Source of the DNA: JADJLQ01 sp044227925
Lineage (GTDB): Bacteria > Bacteroidota > Bacteroidia > Chitinophagales > Saprospiraceae
Direction: 5' to 3'
DNA: 64,000 nt
NCBI GenBank assembly: GCA_044227925.1
Contig: JBGAVW010000002.1
Span: forward strand, 109,110-173,109
The position numbers and the translations under genes are program-made. The notes beneath the pieces were generated by a model. The model ran no database searches, was not told the DNA's origin, and worked only from the letters and a program-made list of their open reading frames with translations. This document shows positions 56,162-64,000 of this stretch, one piece after another (within the stretch, counting starts at the first letter, position 1; each line of letters opens with the position of its first letter).

Positions 56162-59100
56162 ATGAAAACTGCTCATGCTTTTTATATTTTGATGCTCATC
56201 ATTCTTTATCCATTTTCTTCCTTGCATAGCCAGGACTGCAATCTGCGGGAAGGGTCAGGCACAGGTGATGATTATCTAAACTATGGTGTAGATCAGCGAA
56301 ATGATGGAGTCACGATTTCCGAATTCAAATTATTCAGTAGAAAAATTCAGAAGGTTCAGATTAAATATAAATTCTCCAATTACCTTGGCACCACACCGGA
56401 CTGGGAAACAAGTGAAGCTGTGTCCGTGTATTGGCAGGTACAGGATATTATTCCCAATCAATCAAAAAAAATAATAATTCCATGGTACGACCGGAATAAT
56501 GATTATTATATTTTGCTGGCATATAGAGTACAATGTGACAATGGGGTGTGGACGAATTGGAAAGAAGATCCATATCATTATTGGATTGAAAAAGGATATA
56601 AAGTAGGCTGCACCAGTAATTATTGGCTGGATTCAAAAAATGTTGGTTCGCGATCTGTTACTTTTAATTACAGATATGGAGCAAAATATACTGAAGTGCA
56701 ACTGAGTGAAGATGGCGGCCATACCTGGCCTATTTCAGTAAAAGGAGGATATTATGATGATCATATTACCATCGATGGCCTCAAAAGTAATACCCGGTAC
56801 CATCATCGACATAGAATAGAATGTCATGGGGGTGTCTGGTATCCCTGGGCTGAGTTTAATGCAGATGGCGCAGATATCGAACCATTTACTACTGAGTGTG
56901 CTAAACCATCTACGGGTGAATTATCATCGAATAATGTAAATACCGGTACGGGTATAGAAGTAACCTGCCTAACCGCTGCAGCCAAATATCAATATCGATT
57001 GAGGGAAAAAGGAACCAATACCTGGAATACATCATCTGAAAAAACACAGAACCAACATACGTTTACCAATCTTCAGAAATTTGTAGAATATGAAATACAG
57101 GTAAGAGTATTTTGCACCACCAATGGATCAGCAACAGATTGGTCCAATACCCTATTGCATACCATACCTGGTACATGCCCTGTGCCAGTAATTGGAGACA
57201 TCGGAGCAAAAGATATTGGTACGGCAACCGCTACATTATATTGCCGGTCGGGACATGGTGATGGCATCATTGACAATCATATATTCCGATGGAGAAAAGC
57301 CGATGGGGCTGACTGGACTACGAAAAAAACCTCATCAAATGAAACGAATATAAAAAACTTGATGGATTATACTCAGTATGTAATGCAGGTACAGCATGAA
57401 TGTACAGGTAGTACTACAGGCAATTGGTCTTCCATGGTCTTTTTTACCACAGAACAAAAATGTAAAATTGAACCGACTAAAATCACAATCCAAAATATAA
57501 GTCATGAAACCGCCGAACTTAAATGCACCGTGGACAGAGCCGGATATCTTTGGAAATTCCGCAAAGCAGGTGGTGGTAGCTTGATGGAGTTGCCCCAACA
57601 AACTTCGAACAGGACCACCATAACAGGATTAAAATCAGGCACCACATATGAAGTTGCATTAAAAGTTTTTTGTGACCCTGCATTCTCCGATGGATTTACG
57701 GAATGGGTCACTTTTACGACACAGGTATGTGAAACTCCTGAATATAATTCTATTGAAGCTTTTGATGTACAGGACCATAGCGCCGTACTCTACTATCCAT
57801 ATATTACAAATGGCAGACAGTTTACCTGGCAATATCGTCAGATTGGGAATACCAATTGGCGAACTGCAGAAAGCAATGGTGAATCAACTTTAGTAGAAGA
57901 TTTAGTACCCGGTGTTACCTATGAATATCGCCTTCGGGAAAATTGTACAGAAACAACCAAAAGTGCATGGTCAGGAATCCAGTTTTTTTTCACCACTTGT
58001 GATGTGAACATAAACCGGTTTACCAATGTCACCTCCACCTCTGTAAAGGTCAAATGTCAGTCCGGCGCAGAAGGCTTTAATTTTAGATACCGGATGAGAA
58101 ATGCTGCAAATTGGACAAACATTCCTACCCAAATAAATCCTGAGTATACCGTAACCAACCTGAATCCGGGAACCGAGTATGAATTCCAGGTACAGGGTTC
58201 TTGCATTGGTCAGACCGGTACCTATTCTCCAAGTGCCTATGTAACTACGCGGGCTTCTGGCCTGGTAGAAAATGAAAATAAAATCTTATCTTCTAATTTC
58301 CGGTCTGCTGTTCTATGTACGGCTCCTGCTAAAAACGAAATCTTTGCTTATGATATTGGTACCTCCTCTGTGGTTTTATCCTGTGCCATCGGTCAGACAG
58401 ATGGATATCAATTCAGGATAGCAAGAGTAGCGGATACTTCATGGACATTCTCTTCTGTACGAAAAGAAGATAGTTTGTTCATACCCTTACTCATACCACA
58501 CAAATGGTACAGGTACCAGGTGAGAATAAAATGTAATAATGATTTCAGCGAATGGTCTGATACCGCCTTTTTTATAACTGCTCCCATTATTTACAATCAA
58601 AACAATAAATGCTTCATTCCTTCATTGATCAATCTTTACCCGGATCAAATAAACAGTACAAGTGTAAGATTAAACTGCCGTGAATTTGCTGAAAAATATC
58701 AGTTCAGATACAGACAGATTAAAGATTCATCATGGGTTTTGATCAACGAACAAACTGCAAAATCCCTGACTATATCCAATCTCAGACCAAATATGATTTA
58801 CGAATTTCAATGCCGGCTTTATTGTAATAATGGATGGGGTAATTATTCAACATCCTGGATATTTAGCACACAAACGCAATCAGGTTGCCAGGAGCCTTCA
58901 GCTACCGAATTTTTTGCACATCAGATACAACAGACCAGTGCCCGATTGATCTCTTTTAATCAAGCCAACCTATATCAATACCGGTACCGTTTATTGGAAG
59001 ATAAGTCCTGGAAGTATACCGATACAGTCAATATACCCTTTTTTGAACTGACTGAACTCAATTCCGGTAAAACCTATTTATATCAATCCCGGTTGAAATG

Positions 59101-59695
59101 CCTAAACCATACCGTCAGCGACTTCTCCCTTGCTAAAGCCTTTACTACATTACCGGATTGTATTAGCCCAGTGAATAATTTAGTCCGAGCAGACAGTATT
59201 ACTTCAAACAGTGCACGCATTGGATTAAAAGACACCACAGCCAGGTATTATCTGTACCGTTATAAAAAAACAGGGGATGTGGACTGGAAATATATAGATG
59301 CTACCACCGACAATGCTATTCGTTTGGAGGGTTTGCAAAAAGATACAAGATATGAATTTCAGATTGCCCGAGATTGCAACCGGATAGAATTTGGTACCTG
59401 GTCTGCATCCTCTTTTTTTACTACTCTGGGTACCACTGCAATAAAAAACGATCAAACCTTAACCATTCTTTTATATCCTAATCCTGCTTCAGATTATATA
59501 AGGTTTCATTCCAATGAAAATCTAAATGATGCGAAATACATTATCAATACCATGACCGGTGCTGAGTGCCTGCGTGGAAAAATTTCAAACCAGGGAAGTA
59601 TACCCATAGAAAGCTTACCAAATGGGGTATTTGTCATCCAGTTTTATTCAAAAAAAGGAATGGTGTATAAATCAAAGCTGGTGGTGCAGAAGTAG
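56162..59695 (+). CDS. T9SS type A sorted fibronectin-III array protein
   Basis: The 1177-residue protein has a signal peptide (1-23, ending SLHSQ) and roughly ten fibronectin-III-like modules of about 90 residues. They share a pattern of a Cys near the module start (CAKPS, CPVPV, CKIEP, CETPE, CTAPA, CFIPS, CQEPS, CISPV), a second Cys or equivalent about 20 residues on, and TxYEFQV/YQVR strands. The C-terminus (about 1100-1177; LYPNPASDYIRFHSNENL, LPNGVFVIQFYSKKGM) is a T9SS type A sorting domain. It is thus a surface or secreted adhesin-like protein. Confidence 0.9.
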   Translation: MKTAHAFYILMLIILYPFSSLHSQDCNLREGSGTGDDYLNYGVDQRNDGVTISEFKLFSRKIQKVQIKYKFSNYLGTTPDWETSEAVSVYWQVQDIIPNQSKKIIIPWYDRNNDYYILLAYRVQCDNGVWTNWKEDPYHYWIEKGYKVGCTSNYWLDSKNVGSRSVTFNYRYGAKYTEVQLSEDGGHTWPISVKGGYYDDHITIDGLKSNTRYHHRHRIECHGGVWYPWAEFNADGADIEPFTTECAKPSTGELSSNNVNTGTGIEVTCLTAAAKYQYRLREKGTNTWNTSSEKTQNQHTFTNLQKFVEYEIQVRVFCTTNGSATDWSNTLLHTIPGTCPVPVIGDIGAKDIGTATATLYCRSGHGDGIIDNHIFRWRKADGADWTTKKTSSNETNIKNLMDYTQYVMQVQHECTGSTTGNWSSMVFFTTEQKCKIEPTKITIQNISHETAELKCTVDRAGYLWKFRKAGGGSLMELPQQTSNRTTITGLKSGTTYEVALKVFCDPAFSDGFTEWVTFTTQVCETPEYNSIEAFDVQDHSAVLYYPYITNGRQFTWQYRQIGNTNWRTAESNGESTLVEDLVPGVTYEYRLRENCTETTKSAWSGIQFFFTTCDVNINRFTNVTSTSVKVKCQSGAEGFNFRYRMRNAANWTNIPTQINPEYTVTNLNPGTEYEFQVQGSCIGQTGTYSPSAYVTTRASGLVENENKILSSNFRSAVLCTAPAKNEIFAYDIGTSSVVLSCAIGQTDGYQFRIARVADTSWTFSSVRKEDSLFIPLLIPHKWYRYQVRIKCNNDFSEWSDTAFFITAPIIYNQNNKCFIPSLINLYPDQINSTSVRLNCREFAEKYQFRYRQIKDSSWVLINEQTAKSLTISNLRPNMIYEFQCRLYCNNGWGNYSTSWIFSTQTQSGCQEPSATEFFAHQIQQTSARLISFNQANLYQYRYRLLEDKSWKYTDTVNIPFFELTELNSGKTYLYQSRLKCLNHTVSDFSLAKAFTTLPDCISPVNNLVRADSITSNSARIGLKDTTARYYLYRYKKTGDVDWKYIDATTDNAIRLEGLQKDTRYEFQIARDCNRIEFGTWSASSFFTTLGTTAIKNDQTLTILLYPNPASDYIRFHSNENLNDAKYIINTMTGAECLRGKISNQGSIPIESLPNGVFVIQFYSKKGMVYKSKLVVQK

Positions 59696-60105
59696 GTCAT
59701 GGGAAGTATATGTTTTTAAAATATGCTGGCTTCCTTTTAGTGGTTCCAGGATTTCCAATAACATTATATGTACAGTGATTGCGTTACAGGGTCGACTAAT
59801 TATATTGCCACTGGAGCTTCTCAAGTACATTGTTGCATAATAATTTTCCTCACATGGAATGTGTAAAAATGATTTGTTATCATGTTGTTCATTATCTGAG
59901 AAGTTAATGTAATTTTAAAATTATCCTATGAGAACCAGCAGATTCTGTAGATTTCATACACACTATGGATCTGGACCAGTGTTCAAATTATGTTAAGACG
60001 GACTGCTTAAAACTTGCATTTTATCGGGCCTGCTGAAAAATAATAGTTTAGCTATTTTAGAAAAATTTATATTTTTAAGGAGTTTTATAAATAACCCAAT
60101 ATAAA
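59696..60105. other. intergenic stretch
   Basis: 410 bases precede the PorP gene. I see no gene, RNA or clear hairpin. Stretches such as 59720-59850 look faintly coding in composition but contain stops in all frames. An AAGGAG run at 60077-60082 lies too far (23 bases) from the PorP ATG to be a normal ribosome-binding site. Confidence 0.4.
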
Positions 60106-61134
60106 ATGAAAATAAAATTCCAAAAGACAATATCCAGGCTGATTCTTTTACTAACTTTATTATGTGTTAAATTTTCTGTTTTTGGGCAAGATTTACATTA
60201 TAGTCAATTTTACAACGCCCATGTCAATATAAATCCTGCTTTAACCGGAATCTTCAATGGCGACATACGATTGGCAACGAATTTCAGGAATCAATGGCCC
60301 AGTGTTCCAGTGCCCTATAATACCACTACGGCTGCTGTCGATTTTAAAATAAATAGACCTTGTAAACCAGGATTTTGGGGTGCAGGCCTGGTCTTAAATT
60401 ATGACAAAGCCGGAGACAGCCAGTTAAACCTTGCCACGCTGGGATTTAATGGTTCTTACTCCATTCCATTAAAAGAAAAATCGGTTATCACATTTGGGGG
60501 GCAATTGGCACTTTCAAGAAGGGCTTTTTCATTGGACGATCTTGCATTTGATGAACAATGGGATGGCTCACAATACATTGCTTCCAGTGCCGTGACCGAT
60601 GCATTTGACCGAAAATCTGTATTAATACCGGATGTATCGTTAGGCATTAATTACAGAATACAAAAATCGCCTTTGCATAAATGGGATATCGGACTATCCT
60701 TATTTCATATAAACCGACCTCAAAGCCCTTTTTATACTGATGATAAATCAGTAAAATTGCCGATGCGATTGGCGCTTAATGTATTATCATCAAATCGCAT
60801 TTCTTCAGGCTGGGATTTAATGATAAATGGATTGGCTCAATTTCAAGGAGCATTTCGTGAAATAATTATAGGAGCAGGGCCAAAATTCACAATTAATCAA
60901 AAAGCAGGTAAAAACCATTCCATCGGACTCCTGTTAAATTACAGGCTGCAAGATGCTTTGGCTCCGGCTCTTCAAATTCAAATCAATGATCTTCAGGTAG
61001 GTCTGAGTTACGATATCAATACATCTCCTTTCAATGTCACCACAGGGCGGAAGGGGGGGCCGGAGCTTTCGCTTCTTTATTTCATTAATAAAGTAAAACC
61101 TTTCGATAAGCCCCAGTTCTGTCCGATCTATTAA
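60106..61134 (+). CDS. PorP/SprF family type IX secretion membrane protein
   Basis: The 342-residue protein has a signal peptide (about 1-26, ending VFGQ) and the family start DLHYSQFYNAHVNINPALTGIFNGDIRLATNFRNQW, followed by an outer-membrane beta-barrel (last strands LSLLYFINKVKPFD). PorP/SprF proteins support T9SS export and surface attachment of specific type B cargo; members are often encoded next to their cargo. Forty bases downstream lies an OmpA-like gene, and then a large secreted protein, the expected order for a PorP cassette. Confidence 0.93.
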   Translation: MKIKFQKTISRLILLLTLLCVKFSVFGQDLHYSQFYNAHVNINPALTGIFNGDIRLATNFRNQWPSVPVPYNTTTAAVDFKINRPCKPGFWGAGLVLNYDKAGDSQLNLATLGFNGSYSIPLKEKSVITFGGQLALSRRAFSLDDLAFDEQWDGSQYIASSAVTDAFDRKSVLIPDVSLGINYRIQKSPLHKWDIGLSLFHINRPQSPFYTDDKSVKLPMRLALNVLSSNRISSGWDLMINGLAQFQGAFREIIIGAGPKFTINQKAGKNHSIGLLLNYRLQDALAPALQIQINDLQVGLSYDINTSPFNVTTGRKGGPELSLLYFINKVKPFDKPQFCPIY

Positions 61135-61174
61135 CAGGAAAATATCAATTGTTTACCATTTTATAGTTGCCAAT

Positions 61175-63595
61175 ATGATTAGAAATATACTTTACACATT
61201 TGTATTCATTCTATTGATCTCTTCAGTGGGTTCAGGACAAACTTTAAAACAATACATTCGTGCTGCAGATGAAGCTTTTGATAAAGGAGATTATTATTCA
61301 GCACTGAGATATAATCTTAAAGCATTGGAGTTTAATTCAGAGAATTTAGAACGGTTATGGTTCGCAGCTGAATCAGCCAGAAGATTCAATACCTATACTA
61401 AAGCAGAAGCATTTTACTCCACTATTATTTCATTGGACAAAAACGATAAATATAAATCGGCCAAATACTATTTGGCGACCATGCAACTATATCAGGGTAA
61501 ATATACTGAAGCTAAAGCATCGTATGAGAGGTATTTAACTGAAAACAAGGATGAGGATACCGAACTAACTGCAAAGGCAGAAAAAGGGCTGGCTTCCTTA
61601 GAATGGATAAGCATGAATGATACATTAACCGGTAAAGGAACACAAGTAAATAAACTTGGCGAAGAAATAAATTCAATCTACACTGATTTTGCCCCTATAA
61701 GAATCGAAGATAAATTATTTTATTCTTCCAATCGGTTTGTGGATTCAACCGAAAATTGTTGTCCAAAAAATTTATATGGAAAAATTATATCCATTAAAAA
61801 TGGAATTCCGGATACGACAATCAATACTTTAAATGTTTCTTTGAGGCATACCGCCCATACTGCTGCAAATTTTGCAAAAAATAAAGTTTTTTATACCATT
61901 TGTGAAAATAAGGATTCAAATAAAATTCGATGTGATATATACTATCGTGATTTTAATAATTTGAATACCAGCAAAGCTCAAAAATTACCCAACCACATTA
62001 ACTTGTCCGGATTTACCAATACACAACCTTCATTAGGCCGGGATAGGACCAGCGGAAGAGAAATTTTGTATTGGGTATCCGACAGGCCGGGTGGTATGGG
62101 TGGATTGGATATATGGTATGCCTATCTCCTTAATGATACTAGTTTTTCTGAAGCTCAAAATCTAAAGGAAATAAATACCAAGGAGGATGACATCACACCT
62201 TTTTTTCATTCCACTACAAGCGAATTGTATTTTAGTACAAATGGACGCATAGGATATGGAGGGTTTGATATTTACAAAGTAATCCTCACGGACAAATCTC
62301 CACCTAATGTACTGAATTTGGGATCACCCATAAATTCAAGTTACAATGATATGTATTTTTCTTTGGATGATGAAGGCAAACAAGGCCTGCTATCCTCTAA
62401 TCGAAAAGGATCATTTTATATTGATGAATTGCAAGAAGCCTGTTGTAATGATATCTATGACATCAGTATGCAGCCTCCCGTATTAAAACTGCTTGTGAAA
62501 ATAGTGGATAAAAAGAGTCTTGCAGTTTTACCGGGTTCGAAAGTGCAGTTAATTAACAAAACGGATCCTTTGTCATTGCCAAATCAATACACCACTTCCG
62601 GGAAAGGTGATGTATTATTGGACATTTCACGTAATACGGACTATGAAATACTGGGAGAAAATATGGGGTATTTCCCCACTAAGGAAACCGTAACTACGTA
62701 TGGCCTGGATAAATCTCAGATCATAGAGAAAACCATTTATTTAGATCGCAATGTATTGACCCTGCATGCCTTCACTTTTGACAAAGAAACTCAAAAAGAA
62801 TTGGTACAATCCAAAATTACTTTATCAGACCTGACAGATAAAACGATTGATTCTTCCTATAATGATAGGGCAAATGATTTTCATTTTGTGATTAAAAAAG
62901 GCCATTCATTCCTGATTACTGCAGAAAGGGATGGCTACATCACTGAAAGTATGGAGTTTTCCACTGAAATTAATATGGAAGATAGTATTCGTAAAGATCT
63001 TTATCTCGTACCCAAGCCTTTACCCGAGCTTATTCCTATAGCCTTGTATTTTGATAATGACCAACCGGATATAAAGTCAAATAAAAAAACCACTACTAAA
63101 TCGTATGGGGAAACATATACTACCTATTATAATCGACGAGACCAATATAAAACCGAATGGATTAAAGACTTACCCTCAGAAGTGCAGACAGCGTACGCAT
63201 CAAAATACGATGCCTTTTTTGAAGACTCCATAAAGGGCAATTACAAAAAGTTTACTTTCTTTTTGGATCAAATGGTGAGTCAACTCCAGGCAGGCTATAA
63301 AGTCGAATTAATTTTAAAAGGATATGCCAGCCCCCGAGCCGAAACCAGCTACAATAAATTGTTGAGTGAACGAAGGATTAATTCGATAGAAAATGAAGTG
63401 TTGAGGTTTCGAAATGGAATTATTAAACCCTTTTTAGATACTAAACATTTAAGTTTTACACATGAACCATTTGGTGAAGAAAAATCAAAGCAAGGTATAA
63501 GCGATGATCTGGTAAATCAAAGATTATCCGTCTTTAGTATAGAGGCGAGCCAGGAAAGGCGAGTGGAAATAATTAATGTAATTCTAAAAAACTAA
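61175..63595 (+). CDS. TPR/PD40/OmpA-like envelope protein (PorE-like)
   Basis: The 806-residue product has a signal peptide (1-22, ending GSGQ), a TPR region (about 25-145; AFDKGDYYSALRYNLKALEF, YQGKYTEAKASYERYL), PD40/beta-propeller-like strands (about 165-400; LFYSSNRFVD, ILYWVSDRPGGMGGLDIWYAYL, LYFSTNGRIGYGGFDIYKV), carboxypeptidase-regulatory-like folds (about 450-620), and a C-terminal OmpA-like peptidoglycan-binding domain (about 640-806; LILKGYASPRAETSYNKLLSERRINS). This matches the PorE-type partners of PorP in T9SS clusters. Confidence 0.88.
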   Translation: MIRNILYTFVFILLISSVGSGQTLKQYIRAADEAFDKGDYYSALRYNLKALEFNSENLERLWFAAESARRFNTYTKAEAFYSTIISLDKNDKYKSAKYYLATMQLYQGKYTEAKASYERYLTENKDEDTELTAKAEKGLASLEWISMNDTLTGKGTQVNKLGEEINSIYTDFAPIRIEDKLFYSSNRFVDSTENCCPKNLYGKIISIKNGIPDTTINTLNVSLRHTAHTAANFAKNKVFYTICENKDSNKIRCDIYYRDFNNLNTSKAQKLPNHINLSGFTNTQPSLGRDRTSGREILYWVSDRPGGMGGLDIWYAYLLNDTSFSEAQNLKEINTKEDDITPFFHSTTSELYFSTNGRIGYGGFDIYKVILTDKSPPNVLNLGSPINSSYNDMYFSLDDEGKQGLLSSNRKGSFYIDELQEACCNDIYDISMQPPVLKLLVKIVDKKSLAVLPGSKVQLINKTDPLSLPNQYTTSGKGDVLLDISRNTDYEILGENMGYFPTKETVTTYGLDKSQIIEKTIYLDRNVLTLHAFTFDKETQKELVQSKITLSDLTDKTIDSSYNDRANDFHFVIKKGHSFLITAERDGYITESMEFSTEINMEDSIRKDLYLVPKPLPELIPIALYFDNDQPDIKSNKKTTTKSYGETYTTYYNRRDQYKTEWIKDLPSEVQTAYASKYDAFFEDSIKGNYKKFTFFLDQMVSQLQAGYKVELILKGYASPRAETSYNKLLSERRINSIENEVLRFRNGIIKPFLDTKHLSFTHEPFGEEKSKQGISDDLVNQRLSVFSIEASQERRVEIINVILKN

Positions 63596-63596
63596 A

Positions 63597-64000
63597 ATGA
63601 TCATGAGATACAATATTTTATTTTTCTTACTATGTGCACTATGTATAGAAGTAAAAGCTACTCATGTCATTGGTGGTACCATGACTTATGAATGCCTGGG
63701 AAATAATACCTATCGGGTGACCTTTATTATGTTGCGGGATTGCATCAATGGGGTTGCTCAATTTGATGCTCCTGCTGCAGTAGGAATCTTTGACAATAAT
63801 GGCAACTTACTTACAAAAGTTGGAAATAATGGCATTGTATATTTGTATTACACAAAACAATCCATACCATTAGATCGAAGTCTTATTAAAGATGCCTGTA
63901 TATTACCTCCAAGCCCAACAGATTGTATTGAAGAAGCAAAATATACCGCTGATATTGTGCTTCCCGTACGCACCGGAGGATATAATTTAATTTATCAAAG
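63597..64000 (+). CDS. secreted protein, start of a gliding-motility-type gene (partial)
   Basis: The gene starts at ATG 63597, one base after the OmpA-like stop, and runs off the right edge, leaving 134 codons. It has a signal peptide (about 1-21, ending VKAT) and then HVIGGTMTYECLGNNTYRVTFIMLRDC, a start typical of very large T9SS-exported proteins of Saprospiria with a C-terminal CHU_C domain. That C-terminus is out of view, so the cargo role is inferred from the family start and the PorP/OmpA context. Confidence 0.8.
   Translation, partial: MIMRYNILFFLLCALCIEVKATHVIGGTMTYECLGNNTYRVTFIMLRDCINGVAQFDAPAAVGIFDNNGNLLTKVGNNGIVYLYYTKQSIPLDRSLIKDACILPPSPTDCIEEAKYTADIVLPVRTGGYNLIYQ

Noticed and set aside
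59696..60105. Remnant gene between the fibronectin-III and PorP genes
   Set aside because: All frames contain stops and no residual motif could be matched.

Overview
The window reads as chromosomal DNA of a Bacteroidota bacterium, most likely of the Saprospiria/Chitinophagia side of the phylum. The evidence is low-to-moderate GC, two type IX secretion sorting domains (type B at 5869-7041, type A at 56162-59695), a PorP/SprF-family protein followed by an OmpA-like lipoprotein-type gene, Bacteroidota-type promoter boxes (TTTG / TAnnTTTG) and families typical of that phylum (DUF4175, PycTM/DUF5706, large GXHH-type IleS). No rRNA, tRNA, CRISPR array or intact insertion sequence was recognised.

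Layout. 1-5.8 kb: a partial DUF6544-like membrane protein, a small membrane protein, a gamma-glutamyltransferase with a Crp/Fnr regulator directly behind it, a multi-TM protein and a Tat-exported Gfo/Idh/MocA oxidoreductase. 5.9-10.1 kb: a T9SS-exported adhesin-like protein, 3-methyladenine glycosylase I, an AraC regulator, then a small accessory patch with a Phd/RelE-type toxin-antitoxin pair and a decayed AAA ATPase cut off at the end of ileS. 10.1-14.9 kb: ileS, a PfkB-type sugar kinase and the remnant of a calerythrin-like EF-hand gene. 15.1-22.7 kb: a membrane-anchored hypothetical, then a tight three-gene operon (propeller/TPR/transglutaminase protein, FecR-TPR protein, CHASE2 adenylate cyclase). 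Divergent from it, 22.8-27.8 kb: a YjbR protein, two tandem PycTM-like membrane effectors, an arylamine N-acetyltransferase and an Mla-type lipid ABC transporter.

27.8-36.5 kb: nitroreductase, Gfo/Idh/MocA oxidoreductase, sugar-isomerase-like TIM barrel, a structured intergenic palindrome pair, a secreted beta-propeller, a TrpF-like protein, a peroxiredoxin-lipoprotein pair and a TetA-like MFS exporter. 36.9-42.5 kb: a three-gene DUF1549/DUF1553 - DUF1501 - DUF2231/cytochrome operon of the kind best known from Planctomycetes. 42.7-51.5 kb: a sortilin-like propeller lipoprotein, a histidine kinase, a 1011-residue kinase/M23 peptidase/class III aminotransferase fusion and a GH29 alpha-L-fucosidase. 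51.7-64 kb: a DUF4175 protein with a 15-bp minisatellite, coupled to a serine-kinase-like ATPase, followed by a T9SS-exported fibronectin-III array, PorP/SprF, an OmpA/TPR/PD40 protein and the start of another large secreted protein.

Functional themes are envelope sensing (FecR, CHASE2 cyclase, PycTM proteins, histidine kinase), T9SS surface display, and breakdown of glycans or peptides (fucosidase, GGT, Gfo/Idh, DUF1501 operon). The items most worth a second look are the cyclase operon facing the PycTM pair, the altered GXHH signature of IleS, the triple-fusion enzyme, the paired palindromes near 31.0 kb and the decayed ATPase near 10.0 kb.
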